Shown piece by piece: positions 49,691-63,305 of a DNA stretch of 64,000 nt. The notes below the pieces were generated by a model. It was not told the origin of the DNA, did not search any database, and worked only from the letters and a program-made list of their open reading frames with translations. This stretch comes from Desmodus rotundus (taxonomy: Eukaryota; Chordata; Mammalia; Chiroptera; Phyllostomidae). The position numbers and the translations under genes were made by a program. Each line of letters opens with the position of its first letter. Within the stretch, counting starts at the first letter, position 1. The DNA is taken from contig NC_071392.1 in assembly GCF_022682495.2 (NCBI RefSeq), forward strand, positions 74,546,097 to 74,610,096, given 5' to 3'.

Positions 49691-52600
49691 TCTGAATATT
49701 GGTATGTTTTAACAGCTTCCCCAGTGCCCGTAATATGTACGTGGGACCAAGAACCACGGTCTCAAAGAGCCTTCACTAGAAGGAGCTATAATGGCACTTG
49801 AACACCCTTACTGGCCTCCTTCCCCTTCAAGGAAGGTGGAAGAACAGAGCGCATGTTTGCCTCTTTTGGGCACTCCTGAGGCACCTTCCTTAGCCAATTC
49901 TGGCACACAACTTCAGACCATGCAATTAATGATGCGGTCTGTCCCCACTACCACCAACTGCCCCCCGACACACACACAGGACCCACTGCTTCTTAACCTC
50001 AGGCAGATGACAGGAGGGCAGTTAGGTGTCTGTAGACAGTGGTTAGGTTTGTTCCGGAGGGCATTAGTGAGGAAGAACAATCCAGAACCGTGTTTGCAAT
50101 TTAATATGAAGATTTATTCTAGCTCAGGGAATGCTCGCGTGGGTACAGCCCACCAGTTCCCAAGCATCACATCCCACCCTTCTGTAGCAAAAGAGCCTGC
50201 CATAGCAGTGAGAGGCAAGGCCAGATACCAGTTGAAATCCCAGACACCTTCCTACCCTCCCTCTATATCTTGTCAGATATTTCAAGCTTTAAGTCCTTAT
50301 TCGTGCTCTGCCTACTTGGCTGGCTGTTCTTGCACTTGAGCGGCTTGTTTGCCTGGACAGGTCCAAGCTGTCTGAGCCATCAGCAGCTGCACCTCCTCCC
50401 TCGCGCCTTCTGTCTGAGCCAACCTTGATTCACAGTAGTGCAGATGGCTGCAGCCTTCTCCAGCGACATCTGCCACTCCCATCCCTCTCCTGCCCTGTTT
50501 TCCCAGAGACGAAGGGGCTGGGTCAAGCCTTGCGTCCAGGTCAACCTGGGGCTGATGTGAAGACTACTCTTAGTTCATACTCTGGCATATTAAACCAAGT
50601 GAGATGATAAACAAAATTGTTTTTATCTGAACCACATAAGACAAGGATACAACAAGTCTAAGTTCATATTGTGCAGAAAACACTTTCCAGCCTTCATCAG
50701 AGCAAATCTGTTTTGGCAGATAACCTTAATTCTACCCACTCTGCTTCTTAAGTGTTACTTGGAGTGAGAGAGAGCAGAGAAAGGATCAAAGGCAAGAGCA
50801 GGTGTCAGAAATCACCTTTCCCTCTTTCCTACCCATTCCTCTCTTTAATGCAGACTTAGCAACTTCTCAAAGTACCACTCTTCGGATTCTCACTCCCGTT
50901 CAAAGTGATGAAAGGTAGCACCCTGTAATACACCGCTGTAATCAATTTGTTTCCCTTCTCCTGTCCCTCTCTAAGAGAAATGAAGTGATGGATAATAACT
51001 CAAGAGGGGTCGTGGGTGCCCTTATATGCAAGAAAGATATGCTGCAGCAACCCTAGGGCCTCACTCTGCTTTTTCCCATGCCAGCCTGCTGCTGAGCTAC
51101 AGACAAGGCACAGGACTCAGGGTGTCCCAGCTAGCTGGCTCTGCCTGAGGGAATCCCATAGCCATACCCTCCAGCAACAACCTGCAGCAGGCAGGGACGC
51201 TGTGGCAGCAGTCTACTCATCCACCGGTGCAGCTTTGGCTCATTCGGGCAGGTCACCTGTAAACCTCAGGGACCCTAGCAGCTCTTGGAATGCCATTGGT
51301 ACAGCAAAACCAATATTCAGATGATTCACCCTGTGACTTAGTTATACAAATTATTTCAAGGCTTTCTTTCCCACTGGAAAAAGCAGTTCTAGTCTGCTTA
51401 AACAGGGAAGACCACAGCCCCTAAATCCCACTCTTTCCATAGGCAAATATGAGAACTGAGGTACATTGTCCTCTCTCTCTCTCTACAATTGGAGGTTATT
51501 TTCTTCAAGATAAAGATATTTTTAGTCTTTGATAATGACAAAATATTTTTATTGGCACCCATGGACCAATAACATACTCACTAAAGAAAACAGGCTACCT
51601 AAAAAGGTATCTGCTTCTATCCCTACAATTTGAAGCCACTTGTTTGGTGAGCATGAGGCCAGCGGATGTCATGGAATTAGGGGCCTTAAATGCACTCTTA
51701 ACATCACGGTTACCTAAGCCCAGGGGTGGGTCTACTCTGTCCTATCCAATTAGGTGAGTGAGGAAGAGAGATTCTTTACTGTAGTGGAGTACCCAGGAAC
51801 CTTTTCGGTTTCTCTAAAGCCACATATCACCAAACTGGTCACTTTCATGTTCTTCATGTTATTTCAATTTCATGTTATTGCTGACCGGCCCTGCCCTCCT
51901 GGGCTTCTGTCTAGCATTGGATGTTGCTTTCTTTACTCGCTACAATTGTTCCTTAACCTCTTAACCACAGAAAACACTCTCTTGGATCCATTCTTTTCTC
52001 CTGTCTGACCACACTTTAGTGACCTGCCTGCTTTTGGTTTAGATCCACAGATTCTAGTCATTTAGGACAGCTGGACTGAGAATGACCCACAGGCACAGTC
52101 CAGTTTCAAGAGTTGGGCCCCAAGGACCTCAAGTGACAGTATTTGTCTTAACCCTTAAAGTAACCATCAGATTTATAGCCAAAAACCTTAGCCAGCAATA
52201 ACCTGTGGCAGAAACACTATCACCCCACCCCCAGTTGTGAAGGAGAATGGCCCAGGAGCTGCTCAGAGCAGGGTGGAGAGGGCAGCAGAGCTCCAGGGAG
52301 GCTGCTGCCCTCCCCATCCTGCCAGGGGTTTGGAGATTGGGATAAGGAGGTGCAGCCTCTGTCTTCCGCTCTCTCTCCTCACTGGGGCACTGCCTGTAGA
52401 CCGGCCTAGCTAGGGACCTATGGAGGGCTGCCACAGCTACCAGAGCTGCCTGCACTGCTCACGTCATCTGGGTGTCTGCAGTGTCAGGATGCCCTGGACC
52501 CAGGGGTGCCGCATAAATACAACTACTCGTTGCCCAGTACAAGGCCGCCACCTCTTTTACATTCACTAAAGTTTTAGACACGAGATATGGCTCTGTTCTC

Positions 52601-55390
52601 TCTGGAGACAAGTAGGGAAAGAGTCTCCTGCTGACTCTTCCCGAGTCTCAGTTCCAAATGGAAAAGCCCACCATGCAGCCCTCAGTGTCTCTCCACACAC
52701 CTGAATCCACCTCAGCCCGTTTCACACCAGCAGAGGGAAACTGTTCCTTATAGCTAGAGCAGCAGCACTACTAGAGGAAGAGGGAAGGGGCCAAAAGTTA
52801 GCCTCAGGACATTTCTAAACTGGAGCAGTGAGGCCTGAACTGCCAGAAAAGAAACGAATGACCTTGTGGGGTCGACAGGTACGGCACAGCCAGCATTTGT
52901 TTTGGTTGTTGATTTCCACATGTTAAGTGGTTCTGGTTGTTACCGAACTTCCCTGTCTATGTGTGATGGTCAGATTCTGTGTCCACTGTGGCCTTTGTGC
53001 AGGGCTGGGAGAAAGAAAGCTTTGCTGCTTTACTCTGGCACCTGAAGATGGTTCTCTCTCCAGCATGAAGTTGCCAGTGGGAACTACTGAAGTAGCACTC
53101 TGGAGAATCACCAGGGAGACCCCTCCGTCTCCTGCCAAGCTAACAAACCCTGCCCTTGCACTGTTCTGAATCACACCTCCCTGCAGCTTCATTCCTCCTT
53201 CCTGGCTCAGCACAGGGCACCCCCTTACAGGAAAGTGCTGGGTATCAGCAAGAGAGGTATTTGAGGAGAAACGAACTGACGTAGGAAGGGTGAGTGCCAC
53301 TCAGTCATCTTTTAAGTGGAAAGGAAAAGGTCATCAGAGCCACATGGGGCCTGGGTTGGATTATTGTTGACTCGGCCTTGCTGCAACAAAGGGGCCAGCT
53401 CACCAGGGCCAGCACTGGGCACTGCCAAGCCCATCCAGCTGCTGACAGCCAAACACAAAGAAACTCATGCTCTGCGTACACAGATGGGTCTGCATGTCAG
53501 CATGAGCCCATTTTTAACCCTTGCCCAGGAAGGGCAGCCCACAACACAGTAATTTAATTAAATTTCCCTCCCTCCATGGCCCACATATTTAAAAAGGTTT
53601 TGGGGGGAAATGAATCTGGCTGAGGAACATCACCCTGCTGCTCTGGCACTGCCCCAGAGCCGAGCTGCAGTACCATAAAGGGTCTCGCCATCCCGAGTAC
53701 AGCCCAGAGCATCTGTCTGCACTGCAGGCTCTCTGGCCAGGCTGACTGCTGGCACATCTGGCAAGGCAGCCTCTGGAAGCAGTCCGTCTCCATTACGGGG
53801 GGCAAAACAAGGGGACTCCCCATCCCTTATTGTAGAGCAGCCTCAGCGAAGCCTCAGCTAAAACTAGAGCCACGGCATTAATCCTTCCCACTGAGTTCAT
53901 TGTGTAGAAGAAATGCAGAATGAGAGGACCTCACCCCTCAACTGACACCACAGCTTCAGTAATAGTTACTACCTCATTTTCAGTGTTCACCCACATCCCT
54001 GTACTTCTGTCCTGTAAAATGATATTTAGGGACCTGGAATTGATTCCCCTACTCCTGCTTCCAGTGAACTTATTACCATGTTTCATATCACAAATGCTCA
54101 TCAGTTTCTGTCTGTGATGCCTGAGCTCAACCCACACCCACACTCCACACCCCACACACCTCCGCCTGCCTCCCAGCCAGCCAGTGCTTGTCTTGTATTG
54201 AGTTCAGCCGCCAGGCAGGAGGTGCCTAAGCTTTTACTTTCTTTTGTCTTCTCCCTCTTGTCCACAATGTCAGCCCTGCCTTCTTATCACTAACCTCTAG
54301 CCTGTCTCTCAGCCTTTTATGTCCTAGGTCAGCAGTACCATGCCTGCTGGAGAAGAGTATTGTCTTCGGTTAGCTTTCTCTTGCCCCACCAAAAGCACAT
54401 CCTCCTGGCTGGTTAATCTCTCCTGCGTAGTGACTGCAGCACCTCTGAGATAAAGGGAATTTCTCTGGCACAGCTTGTCTCAACACCAGCAGAACACAGG
54501 CCGTTGCTTAGGAGTGGGAATCATTAGAGTCAGGCCATTATTGGAAGAGACCGGTCTCTAGGGGCGCTAGCAGAAATTACTGCTCCTTAATAGATGAAAA
54601 CTCATTTGCTTGAACCCCCTGCCCTCCTCTTTATTTCTCTGCATTCCCCACCTCCCTTCTCTTCCCAGCTTTGAAGTTGAAAAAAGAGGTAACTCCACCC
54701 AATCCAAGATGGCAAATTTCTGCTAAATTAACTTGGTTAAAAGAGATCTTTGGCTGAATGAGGCTCTTCTTTTAGAATGTTTCTATAGGGACTTCGCTTG
54801 AAACCATCATGAAGGAGGCAGGACAGATTCTAATTAAATGTATGTGCTAAAATTATAGCCAGGGCCACTTTGTTTCCCAAGAGAGGATTTGTTGAGGCAC
54901 TTACTAGCTTCTTAGACCCCTGTTTGAGAACAAGCCTCTGAGTCAGCCTGGGCCGTCTGAGCTTTCCCACTGCCAGGAAAGGCAAGGGAGTCCCGGAGGC
55001 TGGACTCCTGACTTCCCTGCATCTCCAGTGGTCCTCTTGACCTTGAATGGACCTCTAACATGATAAAGCTTCTGCAAGCCTTCCCCACACTGGGATACAT
55101 GTTCTTTACCTTACAGCTCTGCACTCTTGTAGGGAAGGGGAGGGCAGTGTAAGCAACAAATGCTCCTTTTAATGTTATTAGCTATCTGTGCTGCCGTAAG
55201 AATTCTCATGTTCTGGACTACTTGTGGTTAAAGAGGAAAAAAAGTTGCCTGATTCCTATGCTCTAGCTGTTTGAATGAAGTCATGAGTGGGCACCATCTG
55301 TCTCAGAGCATTAAGCACAGATAAAGTGCTGGGGTGAAAGGCCTTCCCCTTCTCTTCCTTCCCCTCTAGAAGCAAACTGTAAGGGATTGC
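49691..55390. other. Intron stretch with no recognised gene
   Basis: About 5.7 kb. It contains one 182-codon open frame (49791-50339, +) with no recognisable domain, no Kozak-like context of note and low-complexity Ser/Pro/Thr composition; I treat it as chance. A short (CT)n is near 51471. No clear transposons were recognised. Confidence 0.5.
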
Positions 55391-55470
55391 ACCAAATTGC
55401 AAACTCCAGGGGGCACTAATCACTTTGTAGTTTCTGTAAATGGCACCCCCTGGAGTTGTAAATCATGGTG
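55391..55470. repeat. Imperfect inverted repeat with a 12-bp perfect core
   Basis: The core aactccaggggg (55402-55413) pairs exactly with cccccTggagtt (55446-55457) around a 32-nt spacer. The similarity extends outward (caccaaattgc on the left, atcatggtg on the right) as an imperfect stem. Family unknown. Confidence 0.8.
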
Positions 55471-55479
55471 GGACCTGCT

Positions 55480-55645
55480 GGTGTTCAGTAATAGTGCTGG
55501 GTTGAGAACCCAGAGACCAGAGGTCTGGTCTCTGCATCACCAGCGATGTGACTCTAGGCAGTTACATCTCCCTAGACTTCCTTTTCCTCATACATAAAAT
55601 GAGGAAGTTCAACTGGATTTTCTAAACTAACTAGGATGGTTCTCT
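55480..55645 (+). repeat. MIR, near full length
   Basis: It reads from ggttgagaacccagagacca through gatgtgactctaggcagtta and cttttcctcatacataaaat to the AT-rich end. Confidence 0.8.
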
Positions 55646-58444
55646 TCGCTATCTCCATATCCCTGAAGTTACAAGCCACAACATGTCATTCTGTCCTCAG
55701 TAGTCATTGCTGCCCAAGGTCAACTAGCCTTGGTAACACATCTGTGATGTGAAGGTGCCCTCAGCTGAGTTGATACCACTGGTCAGAGCAGCTGTGGACT
55801 TAAAACAGGGATGTGGAGAAGAGGTCAAAGAAAGGGAAAGCTACCCTGCAGGCACAACTGCTGAAGCCAGAAAAGCATGGAATAAGCCAGTACTACTTGT
55901 GTTCGTATTTCTCTGTGGCTTCAGGCCCTTTTTTCTCACACACATACATACAGCATACCCAGTCATTGCAATTACTTCCCTTGTAAGAGAAACAAAAGGA
56001 AATGCAAACATGCTTTGAGATACCTCAGTCTGGCCATATCCCTCCATTTCCCCATTTCTAATTTAAAAATTGTCTCCCCTTTCCGTGGTTCCTTTAGTAG
56101 CGTCTTTCTTGGTCCTCCTTCCTCTCTTATTCCAGACTGCCCAATTCATCCCCTTAAAGAGATGAACTGGGAAAATATGCTGTCACGTCAGAAGGAAACC
56201 ATTGTCAGTTCACACAGGCAGACACTAATGGGATAAAGCATTATCTGACTTCCTTGAAGTTCAGAAATTAAGACTTCTTGCAATGGTAATAAATTATAAC
56301 TAGTAACCACTGCAGCAGTGGGCTGCAGGAACAGGCTGTTAGTATCTGAGGCCTCAGCTTCATTTCTGGGACTGTGCTGGGCCTATTGTGAGAGATGTGC
56401 TGAGCACTCCTACAACATGGCTGCGCTATCTGGGGGAACTATCTTTGCAAAGAGCTGCCAGTAATGCCAGTGAATTTAGTTCACCTACAGGGTGGCTTCT
56501 GAGTGGGAGAAGTTGTCTGAATGGTCTTAATGAACGTGGATGACTGGGTAGCTGAAGGGAAGAAGCCAGGACCTGGAAGTCTAGGAAGAAGTAGCCTGAG
56601 GCCAGGAAACCAAACTTTGCACTGGGAACAGTTAGTGTGTGAAAGCCTTTCTCAGTCATCCTTGCTGACTCATTGAGCAGGTAGAGTGACTTATCTAGTG
56701 AATAAATCAACACCAACCAGACTCAGGAAACCAGGGTTGAGACCTTAAAGGAACTGTTAGAAACTATAGATTAAGGACTTGCCTTGGAAGAGGAAATGGC
56801 ATGAGAATTGTTGGAAGAAAGAGCCGCCAGTCTTCTAGAATGAAATGCTCTTGCAGGATATCCTAGGTCCTCTCATGACAGATGGTTGTACTTAAGTGGG
56901 GGGTTGTACTTAAGTGGCTGATACGAGAATTAATTGGAGTGTGCCTTTTATTAGTGGGGGTATAGGAAGGTGGGTGGGTATTAAAGAAACAAGTTAATCA
57001 AGGACCGTTCCTTTGCTATTCAGTAATTAATCTAAACTTTAGTAATTGTTCCTAGGTGTACAGAATGCATGAACCTGAAAGGTTAAGTACTGCTTTGGTC
57101 CACATTGTCCCCACACCTGGCGTTAGAGTAGCCTCTCATCTTAATGCTTGCCTACTTAGGTTCAGAAATCTTCTTGATGGGAAAAGCTAGAGAAAATGAC
57201 ACCATCCTCTCAAATGCTAACTTCCTTTGACAAGCGAGCTTCTCCCAGGGATATCCCCTACAGGCCTCCACCTAATCTCTGACTCACTGCCAGGGTCCAT
57301 GTACACTGAACTCACGGCCATCGTTATTTTTTATGGGAAAATATGATTTATATAATACCCTCCGTCTGGAATAATACTCTTTTTGTGGATAAACAATGAG
57401 CTGTACCCTCTCCTCGCCCCCCATGGCTATGCCTAAATAGAAACAAGGGCGTGTTCAGAGGAGCCCTGAACAAACCCATCAGGGTTAGATTATGGTCCTG
57501 AGGTCTGGTTGTTTCCCCAAAGCAGTGGACATCCTCCAACACAGGAAACAGGATTGTTGTGGGTAGGTGATTTGGCCCAAGTACTGACAGCAAAGCTGGC
57601 ATGTACCAGAGGATAAAACCTCTGATCGTCCTAAAAGCTAATTCCAGCCTCTTACGAGGAAATCAAGATGCATTCTTTTTTAGGTTTCTCTTGGAATGTT
57701 GATCTCCCTGCTTTTCTTCTCTGCTCCATACCATGAATTTCACGCTAACAGTCCTCCCCCATCCAGGGTCTGGCCAGCCTCTTTCTTACTAGGGCAGAGG
57801 AATCTCCCTGGTGTCCCTCTGACTGCATTGCAGACCCTTAGCCTGTGTATCTGCCATGTAGCTCCATTCTGCTCTCATTTGCTCAAATTATGGTGGTTTT
57901 CTTTCCTACCTTTCTTCTCTCCAAGCCTTCCAATACTGCTTTAAAGCCCCAACAGCCCTTCTCTCTCTCCTGCCTCCTGTTGCCTCTGCCCTCCCCACCC
58001 ACAGGGGTAGGTGGGGAATACTCTAGAAAGCTTACCCTCTTGGTAAAAGACCAAGGCTTCCCAGGTAGATGTACACTGTCCCGGCCTTCTGCTGTGCACC
58101 AAGGGCAGCAGCATCTTTCCTTTCTTCCTGCTCACCACAGGAAAGATATTCTATCCCTACACACAGTGTCTTGGGCCACTATAGAGCTGGATTAGGGAGC
58201 AGAGCACAAGCAATGTCTTCCTAGGAAGAGAAATACAACCAATCTTTCCCACAGTGCTGGGGCTTACAGATGGTGCTGGCCTGCTGTCCCTGATTTCTGG
58301 ATAGTCATCTTCCCTCTCAGGAATCGCTCAATAGGCCTTTTCCCTCTTTGGACATGGATGAGGTTCAAGAATAGATGTGATAGTGAGGTCTGGGCATTGG
58401 CCTGTCCCCTTAAGTATATCATGAAATAATTACCAACTACACAA
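55646..58444. other. Intron stretch with no recognised gene
   Basis: About 2.8 kb. The only structure I note is a direct repeat of ggttgtacttaagtgg at 56884-56899 and 56902-56917 (period 18). Open frames of 60-116 codons have no recognisable product. Confidence 0.5.
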
Positions 58445-58680
58445 CATTAATAGATGTTATCAGGCACTGTTGTATGATTTTATGTATATATATAAAATTT
58501 CAATTCTCACAATAACTTATGAAGTAGTGAGGTAGATTCTAACATTATGTTCATTTTACGGACCAAGAAACTGAGTATTTGACCAAAGTCACACATCTAG
58601 CAAGTGACAGAGCTGGGATTCAACCCAGGAAGACTGGCTCCAGGTCTATACTTGAAAGCACTATGCTGTATTACTTTGCA
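58445..58680 (-). repeat. MIR, near full length
   Basis: The reverse consensus is followed closely: tgttatcaggcactgttgta, ttttacggaccaagaaactg, aagtcacacatctagcaagt, gacagagctgggattcaacc. Confidence 0.88.
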
Positions 58681-58965
58681 GATATGTATGTTCCATTTCT
58701 CCTCCGGAAGCCTTTACCCCTGCTCCAAGAAGCAATTACTTCATTTTAATTTAAAGCAAAGATGAACACAGCCTTAATCTACTGCCCAAACCATTCTTCC
58801 CTCTGAGGTGTGGGGACCAAGAGAGGTGTTTTGAGACAAAAGCTGCCTTGCAGTTCAGCTGAGGCAGGATTTAGAAATGGCGTGAACAGTGCCTGCATTA
58901 GCCGATGGCATGGAGTGCTGAGTGCCAACAGAGGAGATAAAATTAGACATATGTTTGGATGTAAA

Positions 58966-59025
58966 TGTTCCCTCCCTCCCTCCCTCTCTCTCTCTCCCTC
59001 TGTCTCTCTCTCTCTCTTTCCTCTT
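58966..59025. repeat. CCCT/CT microsatellite
   Basis: A (CCCT)n run passes into (CT)n with interruptions. The flanks do not carry the Ves head, so this is called as a simple repeat rather than a SINE tail. Confidence 0.85.
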
Positions 59026-59974
59026 CTCTAATATTAAGCCCCTGCTGCTTTGTTGCAATAAAGTGTTGGAACATTAATTGTGGACTCTGGCCCCCTGAGG
59101 TAGTAGCCTGCCTGGGCTAAGTAAGGCCCACTCAGCCCTCTCCCAGTCTTTTCCATCTCCACTGAAGGAAGCCACAACTTTACTGCTAATGGTCATGGAG
59201 TCTGGACCTCTTCCCCAACAACAGGAATTGTCTTGCACGAGTCTTTGCTATGTTGTCCACTCGGTACCCAGCAAGTTCTTGGTCTCACTGCATTGTTAAG
59301 CAGCTATGATAAAGCTGATGTCTCTAGGCCTAAAAACTAGCCAGTCTACTCTACCTTCATTGAGAATCAGATGCAGTGTTAACACTGAAGAAAAGGCCCT
59401 GGAGCAGATGATGGGAGTGGCAATACACTATGGCACTTAAAGAGCTAGAGCTGGTGTAGATACAGTGGAGGAGAAGAGTTAAGGATTCCCCCCAAAGAGT
59501 CTGATTATTGAGCCAAATAGAAATCATTCCACTATGGAGAATTTGACCCAATAGATGCTTTAACACCTCTGTCAATCTTCTACTCTGCAAAGTTTCCAAG
59601 GCAGGGAGAAGGCCAAGCCACCTTACCCACTGTGAGCACCCTCTGCCTTAATCTACTTCACCCTTTCACCCTGGCAGCAGCCACCCTCTGTGAGATCCTG
59701 CAGTTTCTGTCTGCCGTTGTACCTGAGAATCAGGAAGCTTATTTGATACATTTCAGAGAATCTAGCTCCTTAGTGAGTACAGTTGCCCTTGGGCCAGGTG
59801 TGGGGCCCTTGTGTTCAGAATTTTGGTGAGGCCTTGGAGGCCAGTGGAGCCAGTTCTGAAGGAGATTGGGCAACTCTTAAGAGGAAGGAGAAGAGAACAC
59901 AGAGTTATCTGTAAGAAGGTCCCATTTTCACTACATATTGAATATGAAAGAAATACGTTCTTGATGGCCAGTGA

Positions 59975-60130
59975 GGGCCTGAGTGAGAGGGCCTTTGCCT
60001 TGGGAGTCAAGAGACCTGGGTTTCAGTCCTACCTCTTCCACTAACTAGCACTGTGACCTTGGATATATTTTTCAGTTTCTCTGGGGCTTAGTTTCCTTGA
60101 CCGTAAAATATAAAGGGATTAGACTAAAAA
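59975..60130 (+). repeat. MIR fragment
   Basis: The pattern ggagtcaagagacctgggtt, cactaactagcactgtgacc, then cttagtttccttgaccgtaa is a clear forward MIR. Confidence 0.85.
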
Positions 60131-61689
60131 TATTTATAATGAAATTTCTCTAATTCCATATAATCAGCAGCAGAGTCTTTTCCTCTAACATTGCTATAAG
60201 CTCCTAAAGAGCTACCAACCTGTGTTCCATTCTCAGGTAACAAACCCTACAGCTTGGCCAAGCTCTAGGATGAGTTACCAACACAGCATTAAAGACTGCT
60301 CTTTCAGTGCTTGTGGGACTCCTGAAGAGCTGTCCCAAGAACCTGCTGCAAAAGAGGATTGCTACTGTAAAAGCTGAAACAGTGCCCAGGTCAAGGAGTA
60401 GGCCCAGCGGGGAAAGGAACTACCCTTCCAGCTCTAAGAACACTTACACACAGGAACCATAATCGCAGTCTCCCCCAACTCCCCTGAGGTTCCTTCTAAA
60501 AAGCACTTCTTCCTCAGATTCCAAGACCTGAATTTGCTCAACCCCCATAAATAAGTAAGTGCATTTGTTCTTAGGGCTCTTCCCCACAAATGTCTTACAC
60601 TCATTTTCCTACCTCTCCCCTCAGACCTTGTTTAGGCATAGACCCTCTGTTATTCCAGAGGTACTGCATAATTCCCAGACTGCCCAAATAGCTGTCAAAA
60701 TAAGGAGGAGTGTTAGGAAATTTCTGAAGCAGCAACTTCCACAATTGCCTCTGAAGCTGTTCAGCCTGGGTTGTGTCTCGTGGCACAAAAATTGGGGAGC
60801 GATTTCTTGCTTTTTCAACTGGCCCTAGCCAAGTCCCACCCTTTACTTTGCAGCAGTTTTCTCTTTTTATTGGAGGTAGGTAGCCTAGAAGCGTGAGTGG
60901 CAATTTCTAACTGTGTGCCCAGGCATATATGCTCCCACAAACACTGACTCCCAGAAATGGTATATGTATACCCAGGAGGATTAAGAATTGGCCCTTTCTT
61001 AGCAATTTCTTAGCCAACTGCTGCAAAGTACTGCCTGCCTCTCTCTTCAGTGCCAGAGAGATCACACCCACTCAGTCCCGATTCCCTGCATTAGTATAAA
61101 TACTAGCGCTGAAGAGACACAGGGTCTCAGTTCATGCAGCCTCCCTGGACTTCATTACTCAGTAAGCAAACACCCACCACCACAAGACGTGTTTGACTGT
61201 TTTACACCCAGAGAACTGAACAACGCTGCCTGTGGGAAATTTAAGCCAAACAACAGTACTGCAGACCTCTTAAATCCGGGTCCCCCAGGGTCCCCGGGGT
61301 AGAGCTGGTACTGCCTGAGCAGCTTCTGCTGAGGTGGCATTTAACTTCTGGCCAGGTCCCAAGAGCTGAAGCTGACCCATTTCCCCTGCTATTCCAGGGC
61401 ATAAGGCGTTTGGTTCTACCCTCAATAAAGCCAGGGACTAACACACTTATCTCACAGAAGGTGCACTAGAATCGGGGCACTTTTATTTAAACTAAGGAAA
61501 GGTTGTTGACAGCTTTAGCATTTTCCTATACTTTAAAAAAACTTAACATTGTTTTCTCTTCCCACCTTACCTCTCCTCTCCCCTCCCCTTCCCTTTTTTT
61601 CTTTAAATAGAAATGACTTCGTCAGTGCTCATATAAGAATTTATAGATTCAGGGTCTTACTCAAGTTAACCCTTTGGGAACATTGAATT
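60131..61689. other. Intron stretch between the last MIR and the LRRC4 3' end
   Basis: About 1.5 kb without a recognised gene or repeat. A candidate AATAAA on the - strand at 61482-61487 could mark a longer LRRC4 transcript that would include part of this stretch. Confidence 0.5.
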
Positions 61690-63305
61690 AAAAATTGAAC
61701 AATATTTATTAAAATACAAAAATACACTTTTCTCACATTACAATCAGTGTTCTTTTGTTGGCATCCCCACCCACCCACCCCACCCCCTTTCAAATCTGAA
61801 CCCTTTATTTCCTTTTAAAGCTAAAATAATAAATGAAAGAAGTTACAGCATTAAATGGACCAGAATAACAGAGATCTCTGCCTTCCCCACCCACGCCCAC
61901 CCTTTATCTTCCACCTCCTCCTGAGGTAGGCCTGGGAGAAGGAAGCCTTCCCCCCATTGTGCTTCATCCAAAAGACTCCATGCAGAACTCACTCGTGTGT
62001 ACATGTGTATCACTTTTGTTTTTTTCTGTGGATTTCACATCTTTTTTTGTGAACCATCCTGGTTGGGGAGGGCGTCATTCTACTTTAAATGAGCCTGTGT
62101 CCTTGCTCTCCTTTTTCTTCTCTACTCATGTTCTACCCCCAGCCCATCACCACAATCAGTTGACATCAGCTGTAATAATCCCTAATGAATCAGCATTTAG
62201 AATAGTCACCAAATCACAAGCATGAGAAAAGCTTCCACTCCCCCAAGCTCCCCACTCCCAGCCCCCTTCTTCTCCACCTTAAAACAAAACCATTTTTAAA
62301 AATAAAATGCCATCATTGTCTACAGTCACTTGTTAGATACTAGGAACAACAGGTGGACGCGGCACAATGCTAATTTATGGCCTCCAGTAAATACATTCTC
62401 TCTGCTCCTGCTCTCCCCACCCCCTCTGTTGCCGCACCCACTTCAGGGGCCTCCTCCTCATGGGAAACTCTGAATAGACACATGCCTTGCACAGATTGGG
62501 TTAAACCCAACTGCAGGAATCTGGTGCAATGTGAAAGCATTTGACTAAGAGCTATGCCAGCTCCCTTCCTTCTCTGCTCCTTCCTGAGCGCTCTATCAGG
62601 CGGGGCACACGTGTGTCCCAGTACACAAACCAAGGAGACTTGTGCATAAGGACAGACATAAAGACTTGGCCCCTTTAAGGATTCATTTGCATTTTGGTGG
62701 TATTCCTGTTTAAAATACAGTTACAGATCTATCTTCCCCTTGGCCTTTGAAAGAAAAAAATTATTGCCTCTCAGTATTTTAGCACAGTACAAATTCTTGG
62801 TGCTTTTTTGAATTTTTTTAAAATAAGATAAATCTGCAAAGACAGCTCTCAGCTTAAGAAAGGTGTGTATAGAAATGGGTATTCCTGTATCCTATGAAGC
62901 ATCTTCTAAAAAAAATGACAGATTCGGTCTACCCCCCATCCCTCAGCAGCCCACACCTTACCTCTTTAGGGATGTTTGTTGATATCTTAGTTTGTTTTAT
63001 CTTAACAGTTTCAGCTTTACACCAGAACACCCTTCTGGAAGCATAGCAAATTGACATGTGGCTTTTACCCCCAACATTCCCAAGAACCCCACTCCCCATT
63101 TAAATAGAACTTACAAGTTAGAAAATAGTTCTGTTTTGATTTTTGTTTTTAAATTTTAATATAATCTGTTTCTTTTACCAGCCCATAGATTTAATATATA
63201 AGCATATACAAGAAAAAGTCTCTCCCCATTCTGTACAAAAGTTGCTGTCTTTTTTGTTTTTGTGCATTCTATTGCATTTTATAAGTTTTTTGGGGGGAGG
63301 GGGAG
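61690..63305 (-). other. LRRC4: Probable LRRC4 3' untranslated region
   Basis: About 1.6 kb downstream of the LRRC4 stop is free of recognised repeats, unlike the surrounding intron, and is T/A-rich with polypyrimidine blocks. It ends near an AATAAA signal on the - strand (61705-61710). The extent is inferred from these signs only. Alternative AATAAA signals at 61804-61809 and 61482-61487 could give a shorter or longer UTR. Confidence 0.6.
61705..61710 (-). terminator. LRRC4: Candidate poly(A) signal of LRRC4
   Basis: The plus-strand tttatt reads AATAAA on the - strand, about 1.6 kb past the LRRC4 stop. It sits in a dense A/T context (aatatttattaaaatac). Two further AATAAA copies lie at 61804-61809 and 61482-61487, so alternative ends are possible. 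Confidence 0.5.

Noticed and set aside
49791..50339. 182-codon open frame on the + strand
   Set aside because: Low-complexity Ser/Pro/Thr-rich protein with no recognisable domain, no supporting splice or poly(A) signals, in intron DNA. It is the length expected for the longest chance frame in 64 kb.
26925..63305. Intronic microRNA genes known from the SND1 locus in human (for example the miR-593 gene)
   Set aside because: From memory that gene lies further downstream, beyond LRRC4, and I saw no matching hairpin here.
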